A stretch of DNA of 64,000 nt from Paracoccus alkenifer. GTDB taxonomy: Bacteria; Pseudomonadota; Alphaproteobacteria; Rhodobacterales; Rhodobacteraceae. This document shows, piece after piece, positions 28,031 through 36,475 of this stretch. The stretch lies in contig NZ_FNXG01000001.1 of the NCBI RefSeq assembly GCF_900108405.1, positions 496,001-560,000 of the forward strand, given 5' to 3'. Under the pieces are notes generated by a model. The model saw only the letters and a list, made by a program, of their open reading frames with translations. It had not been told where the DNA came from and ran no database searches. Every line of letters starts with the position of its first letter. The first letter of the stretch is position 1. Position numbers and translations under genes: made by a program.

Positions 28031-29065
28031 TCAGTTGTCGATGCCGACCTTTTCGGCCAGCTCGCTGGCTTCCTTGCGCTTGGCCACGATCTCGATGATC
28101 GGGGTCGGGTCGATCTTCAGCTCGCCGAACTCGGCGATGATCGGGTCGACGGCGACGCCGGCCTTGACCGGGTATTCAAAATTGGCCTTGGCATACAGCT
28201 CTTGCGCCTCGTCCGAGACCAGATATTCCAGCAGCGCCACCGCCTGATCGCGGTTCGGCGCGTGTTTGGCCACCGCCGCGCCGCTGATGTTGACGTGGGT
28301 GCCGCCGTTTTCAAAGGTCGGCAGGATCACGTTGATCGCGTCGGCCCATTCCTTCTGCTCGTCGCCGCCGCGGCCGGAACGCATCAGCCCGACATAGTAG
28401 GAATTGGCGATGCCGATGTCGCAGATGCCGCCCAGGATGTCCTTGGCGACCTCGCGGTCGCCGCCGGCGGCCTTGCGGGCCAGATTGGCCTTGATCCCGG
28501 ACAGCCATTCCTCGGTCGCCTCCGCCCCGTGATGCACGTCATAGGCAGCAAACAGCGCGGTGTTGTAGGGGTGCTGGCCGGAACGCAGGCAGATCCGGCC
28601 CTTGTATTCGGGGTCGGCCAGATTGGCGTATTCAAAGCTTTCCAGCCCCAGATCCTTGGCCGCGTAAAGCACACGCGCGCGCATCGACAGCGCGAACCAG
28701 TTGCCGTCTGCGTCGCGCAGGTTTTCGGGCACCGCCTCGGCCAGCGCGGCGGATTCGACCGGCTGGGTCAGACCTTTTTCGACCAGATCGGCCAGATTGC
28801 CGGCATCGACCGTCATCAGCAGGTCGGCGGGCGAGCTTTGCCCCTCGGAGGCCACCCGTTCGGGCATCCCGTCCTTGAGGAACACGGTGTTCACCCGCAC
28901 CCCGGTCTTTTCCGTATAGGCGTCCAGCAGAGGCTGGATCAGCCCCGGCTCTCGGGTGGTGTAGATATTGACCTCATCTGCCAGCAGGGCCGAGCCGGTG
29001 GCGGCGGCCGAAATGGCCACCGCACCGCCCATCAGGGCCACGCGCAGCGGAAAGCGGGAAAACAT
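28031..29065 (-). CDS. Ferric iron ABC transporter periplasmic binding protein (FbpA-like)
   Basis: A 344-residue periplasmic protein with a signal peptide ending near SALLAD, then the mature start EVNIYTTREPGLIQPLLDAY, typical of FbpA/FutA. The ferric-iron tyrosine pair is in IANSYYVGL (about residue 222), and an upstream Tyr and His region is present (VNIYTTRE, SGQHPYNTALFAAY). The ATG follows GAAAGGATC. The 114-base gap from the ATPase gene may contain its own promoter. The permease gene follows. No clear Irr or Fur box was seen, though iron control would be expected. Confidence 0.93.
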   Translation of the reverse strand: MFSRFPLRVALMGGAVAISAAATGSALLADEVNIYTTREPGLIQPLLDAYTEKTGVRVNTVFLKDGMPERVASEGQSSPADLLMTVDAGNLADLVEKGLTQPVESAALAEAVPENLRDADGNWFALSMRARVLYAAKDLGLESFEYANLADPEYKGRICLRSGQHPYNTALFAAYDVHHGAEATEEWLSGIKANLARKAAGGDREVAKDILGGICDIGIANSYYVGLMRSGRGGDEQKEWADAINVILPTFENGGTHVNISGAAVAKHAPNRDQAVALLEYLVSDEAQELYAKANFEYPVKAGVAVDPIIAEFGELKIDPTPIIEIVAKRKEASELAEKVGIDN

Positions 29066-29179
29066 CGGCGGATCCTTTCGGCTGTCCCACCGGGCGACTG
29101 CCCGGCATCTTCGCCTGCATGGCATGACCTATGGTTTCAATCAAGTATCCACGCTGTCGCAGAGGGTAACCCGGTGCGT

Positions 29180-30274
29180 TCAGGCCATGGCCACGGCAGC
29201 GGGTTCTTTTTCGGGGGGCAGGACGATGGCCTGCCCGGCATCGACGCCAAAGCGGACGATCTCGCCCGGCAGCGTGTCCAGCCGCTGCGAGGTGCGCAGC
29301 CGCAAAGGTGCGTCCAGCCCCTCGACCCGCAGGGTCAGTTGCTCGACCTCGCCCAGAAAACTGCGCTGGACCAAGGTGCCCCGCAGATCGGCGCCGCGGC
29401 GTTCGTCGCAAATGGCGACCGGAAACAGCGCCTTGGGGCGGATGCAGACCACCGCCGGCGCACCTTCGGCAAAACCGGGCGCGGGGAACGCGCCCAGCAC
29501 GGTTTCCGCGCAGCCGCCGCGGATACGGGCGGGAATCTGGTTGCACGGCCCCAGGAACCGCGCCGCATAGATCGAGCCGGGGCGGTCATACAGACTGTAG
29601 CCGGTGCCGATCTGCACCACCTGCCCCGCGCGCATCAGCACCACCCGGTCGCCGATCGACATCGCCTCTTCGGGGTCGTGGGTCACGATGACGGCGGTGG
29701 CGTCCGCGTCGCGCAGCGTGGCCAGCGATTCCATGCGCACATGTTCGCGCAGCCGCCGGTCGAGGTTGGAAAACGGCTCGTCCATCAGCAGCACCAGCGG
29801 CTGCGGCGCGAGGGCCCGGGCCAGCGCCACCCGCTGCTGTTCGCCGCCCGACAGCTCATGGGGATGGCGCGCGGCCAGTTCCCCGATACCGATACGGCGG
29901 ATGATGCTGTCGGCCTGCGCCCCGGCCCGCGGTTTCGGCAGGTGGCGCAGGCCGAACAGGATGTTGTCGCGCACGGTCAGATGCGGAAACAGCGCGTAAT
30001 CCTGAAACATGAAGCCGACGCGGCGATCCTCGGGCTCGACGAAACGCGAGGGGCCGGCGATTTCCTGCCCGTCCAGCAGGATGCGGCCGCTGTCGGGCAC
30101 ATCGACCCCCGCAATCAGCCGCAGCAGCGTCGATTTTCCGCAGCCCGAGGGGCCGACCAGACAGACCACCTCGCCCCGCCTGATGTCCAGCGACACCTCT
30201 CGCACCGCATATCGGTCACCGAAACGGCGCGACACGCGGTCGAGTTCAAGGATCGGTCGGCTCTGGTCGCTCAT
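29180..30274 (-). CDS. Ferric iron ABC transporter ATP-binding protein (FbpC-like)
   Basis: A 364-residue ATPase of the CUT1/FbpC type. Walker A is GPSGCGKST (41-49), the signature HELSGGEQQR lies near residue 140, and Walker B is LVLLMDEPFSNLD, followed by the H-loop VIVTHDPEEAM. A C-terminal TOBE-like regulatory domain (about 235-364) is present. It powers the adjacent permease. The ATG of MSDQSRPILELDRV is chosen; a further 36 upstream codons run into the intergenic region. The preceding gene upstream is unrelated metabolism. Confidence 0.93.
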   Translation of the reverse strand: MSDQSRPILELDRVSRRFGDRYAVREVSLDIRRGEVVCLVGPSGCGKSTLLRLIAGVDVPDSGRILLDGQEIAGPSRFVEPEDRRVGFMFQDYALFPHLTVRDNILFGLRHLPKPRAGAQADSIIRRIGIGELAARHPHELSGGEQQRVALARALAPQPLVLLMDEPFSNLDRRLREHVRMESLATLRDADATAVIVTHDPEEAMSIGDRVVLMRAGQVVQIGTGYSLYDRPGSIYAARFLGPCNQIPARIRGGCAETVLGAFPAPGFAEGAPAVVCIRPKALFPVAICDERRGADLRGTLVQRSFLGEVEQLTLRVEGLDAPLRLRTSQRLDTLPGEIVRFGVDAGQAIVLPPEKEPAAVAMA

Positions 30275-30377
30275 GCACCTGCTTTCGTGGTCGGCGGCTT
30301 GCGGGTGCAACATATCCGGACTGCCGCGGTTCAGCCAGTCCGTCGCTGATGAAAGCAAGAGGCCACCCGAAAACAAG

Positions 30378-30407
30378 GACACCCCGCAGGGGAGGATGCG
30401 GGGTGTC
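30378..30407 (-). terminator. Intrinsic terminator after the CoA transferase gene
   Basis: A perfect 10-base stem, GACACCCCGC (30378-30387) with GCGGGGTGTC (30398-30407), and a 10-base loop. Read on the minus strand it is followed by a T-rich stretch (CTTGTTTTC). It lies 33 bases beyond the stop of the CaiB-family gene at 30440. Confidence 0.8.
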
Positions 30408-30439
30408 GGACCGGGCAGCAGCGCCGCCGGCCATGCTGT

Positions 30440-31585
30440 TCAGCCCTTTTCCGGCAGCATCGGCGCGGCGCGGTCCAGCACCAGGTCGCTGCGGGAAAAC
30501 CGGATGGGGGTGCGCAGCCCCGGGATGCCCTCGGGGGCGATGCGCAGGTCGCGGGCGATCACCTGCGGCTCGGCCAGCGCGTCGGCGACGCTGTTGATCG
30601 GCCCGGCGGGCACGCCCTCGGATTCCAGCGCGGCGATGGTTTCTGCGCGCGTCCGGGCCGCGGTGGCGTCCGAGATCAGCGCACACAGCGTCGCGCGGTT
30701 TTCCACCCGCGCCGGATTGGTCGCATAGGCCGGATCGTCGCCCAGCGGCCCCAGCCCCAGCGCCCGGCACAGCCCGGCAAACTGCCGGTCGTTGCCGCAG
30801 GCGATGATCAGATGCCCGTCGTGGGCCGGAAACACCTGATAGGGCACGATATTCGGATGCGCATTGCCCAGCCGTTTCGGCACCGTGCCGCCGATCAGGT
30901 GGTTCATCGCCTGATTGGCCAGCACCGCAACGCCAACGTCCAGCAGCGACAGGTCCACCTGCTGCCCGCGCCCCGAGCGTTCCCGTTCCGCCAGCGCCGC
31001 CTGAATCCCGATCACCCCGTAAAGCCCGGTGAAGATGTCGATCCAGGCCACGCCGACCTTCTGCGGCTCTCCGTCCGGTTCGCCGGTCAGGTCCATGATC
31101 CCGCACATGCCCTGGATCAGGAAATCATAGCCCGGCTGGGTGGCGCGCGGCCCGTCCTGCCCGAAGCCGGTGACCGAGGCATAGATCAGCCGCGGGTTCA
31201 GCGCCGACAGGCTGTCGTAATCCAGCCCGAAACGCCGCAGCCCGCCGACCTTGAAGTTTTCGACCACCACATCGGCGGTGGCGATCAGTTCCTTCAGCCG
31301 CGCCAGATCGCCCGCGTCCTTGAAGTCGCAGGTGATCGAGGTCTTGCCGCGGTTGGCCGCGTGGAAATACGCCGCCACCCGTTCCGTGCCGCCGTCCGGC
31401 CGCGGCCGGTCAAGGAAAGGGGGGCCCCAGCTGCGGGTGTCGTCGCCCTCGGGCGCCTCGACCTTGATCACCTCGGCGCCCAGATCGGCCAGCGTCTGGC
31501 CGATCCACGGGCCGGCAAGGATGCGGGCGAGTTCGACCACCCGCAGCCCTTTCAGCGGCGCACCCGTATCTGGCTGATCGCTCAC
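30440..31585 (-). CDS. CaiB/BaiF-family (class III) CoA transferase
   Basis: A 381-residue class III CoA transferase. The family N-terminus [33 protein letters not shown] is followed by the catalytic-region [44 protein letters not shown] and the substrate-domain [17 protein letters not shown]. It starts with GTG overlapping the stop of gcdH (GTGA, 31582-31585), so it is coupled to it. Close relatives beside glutaryl-CoA dehydrogenase (SUGCT-like) activate glutarate using succinyl-CoA or another dicarboxyl-CoA. That substrate is inferred from context. Confidence 0.9.
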   Translation of the reverse strand: MSDQPDTGAPLKGLRVVELARILAGPWIGQTLADLGAEVIKVEAPEGDDTRSWGPPFLDRPRPDGGTERVAAYFHAANRGKTSITCDFKDAGDLARLKELIATADVVVENFKVGGLRRFGLDYDSLSALNPRLIYASVTGFGQDGPRATQPGYDFLIQGMCGIMDLTGEPDGEPQKVGVAWIDIFTGLYGVIGIQAALAERERSGRGQQVDLSLLDVGVAVLANQAMNHLIGGTVPKRLGNAHPNIVPYQVFPAHDGHLIIACGNDRQFAGLCRALGLGPLGDDPAYATNPARVENRATLCALISDATAARTRAETIAALESEGVPAGPINSVADALAEPQVIARDLRIAPEGIPGLRTPIRFSRSDLVLDRAAPMLPEKG

Positions 31586-32793
31586 GCGAAGGCCTGCAAC
31601 CCGGTGATGGCGCGGCCCAGGATCAGCGCGTGCACGTCGTGGGTGCCTTCATAGGTGTTCACGGTTTCAAGGTTCTGCGCGTGGCGCATGACCTGGAATT
31701 CCTCGGAGATGCCGTTGCCGCCGTGCATGTCGCGGGCGATGCGGGCGATATCCAGCGCCTTGCCGCAATTGTTGCGCTTGACGATGGAAATCATTTCCGG
31801 CGCGGCCTGCGCCGCATCCATCAGCCGCCCGACTTGCAGGCTGGCCTGCAACCCCAGGGTGATTTCGGTCATCATATCGGCCAGTTTCAGCTGGTAAAGC
31901 TGGGTGTTGGCCAGCGGACGCTTGAACTGGTGGCGGTCAAGCCCGTATTGCCGCGCGGCGTGGAAACAGAACTCGGCCGCGCCCAGCACGCCCCAGCTGA
32001 TCCCGTAGCGGGCGCGGTTGAGACAGCCGAACGGCCCCTTGAGCCCCTCGACGTTGGGCAGCAGCGCGTCCTCGCCCACCTCGACATCCTGCATGACGAT
32101 CTCGCCGGTGATCGAGGCGCGCAGGGACAGCTTGCCCTCGATTTTGGGGGCGGACAGGCCCTTTGTCCCCTTGTCCAGCACAAAGCCGCGGATCTTGCCG
32201 CCGTGCGCCTCGGATTTCGCCCAGACCACGAACACATCCGCGATCGGGCTGTTGGAAATCCACATCTTGGTGCCGTTCAGCAGATAGCCGCCGGCGGTCT
32301 TTTTCGCGGTGGTCTTCATGCCGCCGGGGTCGGAACCGGCGTCCGGTTCGGTCAGGCCGAAACAACCGATGAACTCACCCGAGGCCAGCTTGGGCAGGTA
32401 TTTCTGCCGCTGTTCTTCGGACCCGTAGGCATAGATCGGATACATCACCAGCGACGACTGCACCGACATCATCGAGCGATAGCCCGAATCGACCCGCTCG
32501 ACCTCGCGCGCGACCAGCCCGTAGCTGACATAGGACGCGCCCAGCCCGCCGTATTCCTCGGGGACGGTCACGCCCAGCAGGCCCATCTGGCCCATCTCGC
32601 GGAAAATCTCGGGGTCCGTCGTCTCGTCGCGATAGGCGGCGATCACCCGCGGTTGCAGCTTTTCCTGCGCATAGGCGCGGGCGCTGTCGCGCATCATCCG
32701 CTCGTCCTCGGACAGCTGGTCGTTCAGGCGGAACGGATCCTCCCAGTCAAAGCGGTTCAGGTCGGGCGCGTCCTTGGGCTTGAGTGCGGGCAT
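31582..32793 (-). CDS. gcdH: Glutaryl-CoA dehydrogenase (acyl-CoA dehydrogenase family)
   Basis: A 403-residue FAD enzyme that oxidises and decarboxylates glutaryl-CoA to crotonyl-CoA in lysine, tryptophan and benzoate breakdown. The catalytic glutamate is in [21 protein letters not shown] (about residue 376), a pattern that separates glutaryl-CoA dehydrogenases from ordinary acyl-CoA dehydrogenases. FAD motifs [14 protein letters not shown] and [16 protein letters not shown] are clear. The ATG is preceded by GGAGAGGAAATC. The gene shares its upstream region with a divergent LysR regulator and overlaps the CoA transferase gene downstream. Confidence 0.94.
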   Translation of the reverse strand: MPALKPKDAPDLNRFDWEDPFRLNDQLSEDERMMRDSARAYAQEKLQPRVIAAYRDETTDPEIFREMGQMGLLGVTVPEEYGGLGASYVSYGLVAREVERVDSGYRSMMSVQSSLVMYPIYAYGSEEQRQKYLPKLASGEFIGCFGLTEPDAGSDPGGMKTTAKKTAGGYLLNGTKMWISNSPIADVFVVWAKSEAHGGKIRGFVLDKGTKGLSAPKIEGKLSLRASITGEIVMQDVEVGEDALLPNVEGLKGPFGCLNRARYGISWGVLGAAEFCFHAARQYGLDRHQFKRPLANTQLYQLKLADMMTEITLGLQASLQVGRLMDAAQAAPEMISIVKRNNCGKALDIARIARDMHGGNGISEEFQVMRHAQNLETVNTYEGTHDVHALILGRAITGLQAFA

Positions 32794-32881
32794 GATTTCC
32801 TCTCCATCTGTTGCGTTGGGTCTAGCGAAGCTGCGCAGGCAAGGATATCGAGGTTTCCTGTCCAGTTCATGAGTTTTCCTG

Positions 32882-33781
32882 ATGATCCGCCAGACCCGCC
32901 CCTCTTACACGCCGACGGTGCAGGAACTGCGCGCCCTGCTTTACAGCGCCGATCTGGGCACCGTATCGGCCGCGGCCGAGGCGCTGAGCCTGACGCAGGG
33001 CGCGGTCAGCCGCTCGATCCGCACGCTCGAGGAACGGCTGGGCGTGCGGCTGTTTCACCGCGAACGCCAGCGGCTGGTGCTGTCGGACGCCGGCCGCGCG
33101 CTGGTGCGCGACGCGCGCGACATCCTTGACCGGATCGAATCATCGGCGCGGATGGTGATGGCCTTTGGCGGGGGCGAGGACGTGCTGCGGCTGGCGGTGC
33201 TGCCGACCTTTGCCACCAGCTGGCTGATCCCGCGGCTGGCCGGGTTCTCGCGCCGCCACCCGGGCATCGGCATCGACCTGGCCGAGGCGCTGGCCCCGGT
33301 CGATTTCGACGATTCGCCCTTTGACGCGGCGTTGCAGCGGGTGGAAATGGCGCGGCCGGGCAGCAGGGTGCTGCCGATCTGCCCCGAAAACCTGATCGTG
33401 GTGGCCTCGCCCGCGCTGATCGGGGATGCGCCGATGACGCCCGCCGAGCTGCTGAACTGGCCGCTGATCCAGCAATCCACCCGCCCCGAATTATGGAGCG
33501 ACTGGCTCGCCGCCGCCGGGGTCGCACCCTTCGGCCAGCTGCGCGGCCCGCGGTTCCAGCATTTCGGCATGGTGATCGCCGCCGCCCGCGCCGGCATGGG
33601 GGTGGCGCTGCTGCCCGACATCTTTGCGGCCGAGGCGCTGGCCCAGGGCACGCTGCGCCAGCCCTGCCCGCAGGTGCTGGCCGGCGGCTCGTCCTATGCG
33701 CTGATCCGCCCGGCACAGACGCGGGCGCAACGCTCGCTGGACCTGTTCTCGGACTGGCTGCAAGAGATCGCCGAAACATAG
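32882..33781 (+). CDS. LysR-family transcriptional regulator of the glutaryl-CoA operon
   Basis: A 299-residue LysR-type regulator. The N-terminal winged helix reads [39 protein letters not shown], followed by the linker helix and an effector-binding domain ([40 protein letters not shown]). It is transcribed away from gcdH with 88 bases between the starts, the usual layout for a regulator of its neighbour; in Pseudomonas the equivalent is GcdR. A T-N11-A type site probably lies in that gap, but no single copy stands out. The effector is presumably glutarate or glutaryl-CoA; this is inference. Confidence 0.9.
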   Translation: MIRQTRPSYTPTVQELRALLYSADLGTVSAAAEALSLTQGAVSRSIRTLEERLGVRLFHRERQRLVLSDAGRALVRDARDILDRIESSARMVMAFGGGEDVLRLAVLPTFATSWLIPRLAGFSRRHPGIGIDLAEALAPVDFDDSPFDAALQRVEMARPGSRVLPICPENLIVVASPALIGDAPMTPAELLNWPLIQQSTRPELWSDWLAAAGVAPFGQLRGPRFQHFGMVIAAARAGMGVALLPDIFAAEALAQGTLRQPCPQVLAGGSSYALIRPAQTRAQRSLDLFSDWLQEIAET

Positions 33782-33807
33782 GCGGCGCGGCGGGAAAAAT
33801 TCGGGGA

Positions 33808-33884
33808 TGGTACCGCCTCCCCGGCTTGAACGGGGGACCTCTGGATCCACAATCCAGCGCTCTAACCAACTGAGCTAAGGCGGC
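33808..33884 (-). tRNA. tRNA-His (anticodon GUG)
   Basis: Read on the minus strand, the sequence from 33884 folds as a 77-base tRNA with an encoded CCA (33810-33808). The acceptor stem is GCCGCCT with AGGCGGT (its first pair is G-U). The D arm contains AGCTCAGTTGGTTAGAG, the anticodon stem is CTGGA/TCCAG around loop TTGTGGA (anticodon GTG = His), and the T arm has GTTCAAG. The discriminator is A73 and there is no G-1:C73 pair, the alphaproteobacterial form of tRNA-His. Confidence 0.97.
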
Positions 33885-33990
33885 ACAGGCGCTTCAGATA
33901 AACCCTTGTCGACAGGGATGCAAGCCCGTCTTGCCGCCCCTGCCCCGGTCGGCTAGACCGCTGGGGCAGACTGCGCAAAGGACGATTGCC

Positions 33991-34224
33991 ATGGGGATCA
34001 ACAAGCAAAGCGAGATCGCCGCCAATCTTCAGATCGGCCCGACCGAACTTGGCATGGTGCGCATCTATGTCGAGGGCGAGGGCGTCGAACTGCCGCTCGA
34101 CTTCGACCCCGACGAGGCCGTCGAGATCGCCGAGGAATTGATGGCCGCCGCCGAGGCCGCGCGCGAAATCGGCCAGGCTCCGCAGCCGAAATCCCCCCGC
34201 CCCAAAGGCCCCGCCCGCCGCTGA
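33991..34224 (+). CDS. DUF6324-like small protein
   Basis: A 77-residue soluble acidic protein beginning MGINKQSEIAANLQIGPTELG, with the centre VRIYVEGEGVELPLDFDPDEAVEIAEEL and a basic proline-rich tail. The N-terminal pattern is one I associate with a small family (DUF6324) found throughout Rhodobacteraceae; its function is unknown. AAAGGA stands eight bases before the ATG, and the start lies just beyond tRNA-His, which is on the other strand. No membrane segment or signal peptide is visible. Confidence 0.8.
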   Translation: MGINKQSEIAANLQIGPTELGMVRIYVEGEGVELPLDFDPDEAVEIAEELMAAAEAAREIGQAPQPKSPRPKGPARR

Positions 34225-34231
34225 GCCTGCC

Positions 34232-34253
34232 TTCATCTTGCCCCAAATATCCC
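34232..34253. repeat. AT-core element, copy 5
   Basis: The reversed AT core TTCATCTTG...AAATATCCCGGG lies between the convergent ends of the DUF6324-like gene and mmcB. A GC-rich inverted stretch follows (GGGGGCAGCGCCCCC, near 34277-34291) in the same arrangement as the other copies, consistent with termination from both sides. Confidence 0.6.
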
Positions 34254-34296
34254 GGGGGAGCCGTCGCAGACGGCGGGGGCAGCGCCCCCTGCCGCC

Positions 34297-34764
34297 TCAA
34301 CCCCGCATCTCGGCCCCCGGATCGCCAAGCCGCAGCAGCCTGACCGCCGCCGCGCGCGCCACGTCGCGCAGCACCCGCGCGCGCCGTGCCGCCGCCAGCC
34401 GGGCCAGCGGCGCCATCAGCTGCAACTCGGCGCCGTAGGGATCGGCCAGAATCAGCCCACTGCCGTCGGGCAGGATCTCGCGCGGGAAATCGCCGTCCAC
34501 CGCCCAGAAGAACCGGTCGCACCACTCCAGGTAGCCCTGCCATTTGCGATCCGCGATGAAATCCTCGCGGCAGCTCTTGCACTCGACGATCCAGATCTCG
34601 CCGCCGGGGGCCACCGACACCACATCGACGCGCAGCCCCCGCGCCGGCACGAATTCGCACAGCGGCGCATGACCCAACGCCAGCAGCATCCGCGAGACGC
34701 CGCGCGCCAGCAACTGCCCCGGCTGCGGCCGGGCCGGGTCGGTCGGACTGATCGCGATCACCAT
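34297..34764 (-). CDS. MmcB-family DNA repair protein
   Basis: A 155-residue protein of the MmcB family, a PD-(D/E)XK nuclease-like group described in Caulobacter as part of the response to mitomycin C. The nuclease-like core reads LRVDVVSVAPGGEIWIVECKSCREDF (Asp, then E-x-K), followed by KWQGYLEWCDRFFWAV. The start chosen is MVIAISPTDP; the frame runs on for 22 more codons upstream without a good ribosome site. The divergent upstream region carries a candidate small RNA promoter. The repair role is inferred from the family. Confidence 0.85.
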   Translation of the reverse strand: MVIAISPTDPARPQPGQLLARGVSRMLLALGHAPLCEFVPARGLRVDVVSVAPGGEIWIVECKSCREDFIADRKWQGYLEWCDRFFWAVDGDFPREILPDGSGLILADPYGAELQLMAPLARLAAARRARVLRDVARAAAVRLLRLGDPGAEMRG

Positions 34765-34869
34765 GCCGCCACCATGAACGAAACGGAAACACCCTGCAAC
34801 GTTCCCCGCCCCTTGCGGCGCCCGCCCCACGTCACTACCTAGGGCGCAGGCGGGCTTCTGCTCTTCTCG

Positions 34870-34899
34870 TGACGGCCTTTTTTTCCACTGGCCTATAAC
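34870..34899 (+). promoter_or_regulatory. Promoter of the candidate small RNA
   Basis: TGACGG (34870-34875) and TATAAC (34894-34899), separated by 18 bases, resemble sigma-70 type -35 and -10 boxes. The predicted start is near 34906. It faces into a stretch with no coding gene that ends in a strong terminator. Confidence 0.5.
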
Positions 34900-34905
34900 T
34901 CTTCC

Positions 34906-35060
34906 GAGGGGGCTGGCTCTGTCAGGGCCCTGGTCCTGTTACCCGGCTCCCACCTGGACATCCAGGCTTTCGGGGAAACCTGCGTCGGCACGGTTGCTGC
35001 GGTTCCCGCCACCTGATCCCATCATGCGGCAAGGCCGCCCGTTTCGGGGCGGCCTTGTGG
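34906..35060 (+). ncRNA. Candidate structured small RNA, possibly 6S RNA
   Basis: This stretch of about 155 bases has a promoter, no plausible coding sequence and an intrinsic terminator. Several local helices are seen, for example CCTGG-ACAT-CCAGG flanked by CCCG/CGGG in the middle, and GCGG-TTC-CCGC near the 3' part, with imperfect long-range pairing between the GC-rich ends. The size and the elongated hairpin form resemble bacterial 6S RNA (about 150-200 bases). I could not confirm the 6S conserved bubble, so that label is tentative; existence of a transcribed RNA is more secure. Confidence 0.5.
35031..35056 (+). terminator. Intrinsic terminator of the candidate small RNA
   Basis: A perfect 10-base stem, AAGGCCGCCC (35031-35040) with GGGCGGCCTT (35047-35056), and a GTTTCG loop, followed by TGTGGTTTTC. 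No protein gene on the plus strand precedes it, so it should end the small RNA transcript. Confidence 0.75.
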
Positions 35061-35080
35061 TTTTCGGCCTGCGCAAAAGA

Positions 35081-35106
35081 AAGGGCGGCCGCAAGGACCG
35101 CCCCTT
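35081..35106 (-). terminator. Intrinsic terminator of the DUF481 gene
   Basis: On the minus strand, AAGGGGCGG pairs with CCGCCCTT (one bulged G, 35106-35081) and is followed by TCTTTT. It lies 28 bases after the stop codon of the DUF481 gene at 35134. Confidence 0.8.
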
Positions 35107-35133
35107 CCCGAGAGACTTCTGACGAGGGAACGA

Positions 35134-36060
35134 TCAGAAGCCGTAGACCAGCGACACGCCCAGCGTATTGTCGGTGCGGATCGCACGGTCCGACACGTAT
35201 TCGGTCTTGTAGGACACGCGGGTGGACAGCGCGTCGCTCATCTTGAAGTTCAGGCCCAGCTCGTTCCACGCCACGTCATTGGCGTCCGACGTCAGATAGT
35301 CGGTGTCGTTGGTCAGGAAGAACTGGTCGTTGAACTTGTGATAGAAGCGCGACGAGGCGATGTAGCCGACGGAGGTATCCGATTCGACATAAGCCTCAGT
35401 CGGATCGACGGTAGGAGCCCGCACGGTATGCGTATAGCGGACGCCGACACCGGCCTGGACACGCCACGCGGTGGTGTCGTTGTTGATGATCCGGTAGCCC
35501 GGACCAAAGCCGAGGAACGCATCGCGCTTCAGACGGCCGTCACGATCCAGAAGATCGTCGCCAGTCACAGAGCCGTCGTCCAGCCCGTCATCAGCCAGCC
35601 CGTCAACGGCAGCACGGCCCAGAATGAACGCATAGAGCTGATCGTTGAAGTAATAGTTGCCGTCATAGAGCACCGAGGTGCGCTTGGTGTCGGTGTCGCC
35701 GTCGTTGTCCTCGCCGTATTCCAGCAACAGACCGACCGTCTGCTGGAACGGGCCTTCGTTATGCGACAGGCGGCCGGCCAGCGAGAAGTCCTGGTTCTCA
35801 TAGTTGCCGCTGCGCCCGGCATAGGTCAGCGCGATCGAACCGAAGGTGCCCGAGCGGCGATCCGCCGGACCGAAACGGCGCGCATCCTGCGAACGCTCGA
35901 AATCGTCGCGCACCGCGTCTTCGACGTCTTCAATACGGTCCTCAAGGCTGCTCACGCCGGTGATGTTGGCACCGGTCGAGAATTCGGTCTGCGCAAAGGC
36001 GGGGGCGCCGATGGCAAGGGCCAGCACCGATGCGCTGGCGATAAGGGGGATATTTTTCAT
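35134..36060 (-). CDS. DUF481-family outer-membrane beta-barrel protein
   Basis: A 308-residue exported protein. A signal peptide (KNIPLIASASVLALAIGAPAFAQ) precedes a short linker with a coiled-coil-like stretch (SSLEDRIEDVEDAVRDDFERSQDARR). The rest shows alternating aromatic/polar beta strands typical of a beta-barrel and ends with the membrane-insertion signal LGVSLVYGF, Phe being last. This matches DUF481 proteins, small barrels of unknown function that are often salt- or stress-inducible. GAGAGG precedes the ATG; -10-like TCTAAT and inverted repeats lie upstream. An intrinsic terminator follows, so it is monocistronic. Confidence 0.85.
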   Translation of the reverse strand: MKNIPLIASASVLALAIGAPAFAQTEFSTGANITGVSSLEDRIEDVEDAVRDDFERSQDARRFGPADRRSGTFGSIALTYAGRSGNYENQDFSLAGRLSHNEGPFQQTVGLLLEYGEDNDGDTDTKRTSVLYDGNYYFNDQLYAFILGRAAVDGLADDGLDDGSVTGDDLLDRDGRLKRDAFLGFGPGYRIINNDTTAWRVQAGVGVRYTHTVRAPTVDPTEAYVESDTSVGYIASSRFYHKFNDQFFLTNDTDYLTSDANDVAWNELGLNFKMSDALSTRVSYKTEYVSDRAIRTDNTLGVSLVYGF

Positions 36061-36475
36061 GTTGAGCCTCTCGTCCTGTGGCGGCGACGGGCGCCGCCTG
36101 GTCATGTAACGAAGAATTAGACCCTGGGTGCCCGCGGGTTAACCGGGGCGGCGAACGCTGGCGCCGTCACGGAACTGTGACGTCATGTGACGGAACCAAT
36201 TACCCGCATGGCGTGAATAATGTATGATTTGTCTGCGGATGACAGGGAAAGCGCCGAGTTCTAGGTAGTTGTGCGGCGCCGTCTGCGCCGCGGATTTGGG
36301 GGGTTGGCGCCGCCACTCTTCACGCCGTCGTCTGATCCTGCGCCGGGTGCGGCCACAGCTTGTTGCATATTCCACACAGAGTGATGCCGGAATACAGCGA
36401 CAGACACGCGCAGCCCGCGCACCAGGAACGGGCCGCGGGGGTTTCTTGACCGAAAATGGACGGGATCGGCCGCGT
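36061..36475. other. 415-base region without a convincing gene
   Basis: The region holds the promoter of the DUF481 gene (TCTAAT-like -10 on the minus strand near 36117) and the GTCAC/GTGAC repeats at 36164-36193. A perfect 7-base hairpin, GCGGCGC-CGTCT-GCGCCGC (36273-36291), lies next to the 3' end of the small membrane protein gene. Short open frames here lack ribosome sites and family features. I see no coding gene. Confidence 0.5.
36164..36193. promoter_or_regulatory. Inverted and direct GTGACG repeats upstream of the DUF481 gene
   Basis: CCGTCAC (36164-36170) and GTGACGG (36187-36193) form an inverted repeat. Between them GTCAC-GGAACT-GTGAC (36166-36181) forms a second one, and TGTGACG occurs twice in tandem. 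The cluster is about 105-130 bases before the ATG of the DUF481 gene. It is likely a regulator-binding site; no known factor could be named. Confidence 0.4.

Noticed and set aside
27653-30349. Plus-strand frame of almost 900 codons opposite the iron transporter genes
   Set aside because: It is antisense to three genes that have clear domains. Its composition (His/Arg/Gln-rich) matches antisense GC bias.
34906-35060. Short coding sequence in the small RNA region
   Set aside because: An open frame exists on the minus strand here but it lacks a ribosome site, has atypical composition and overlaps a terminator stem.
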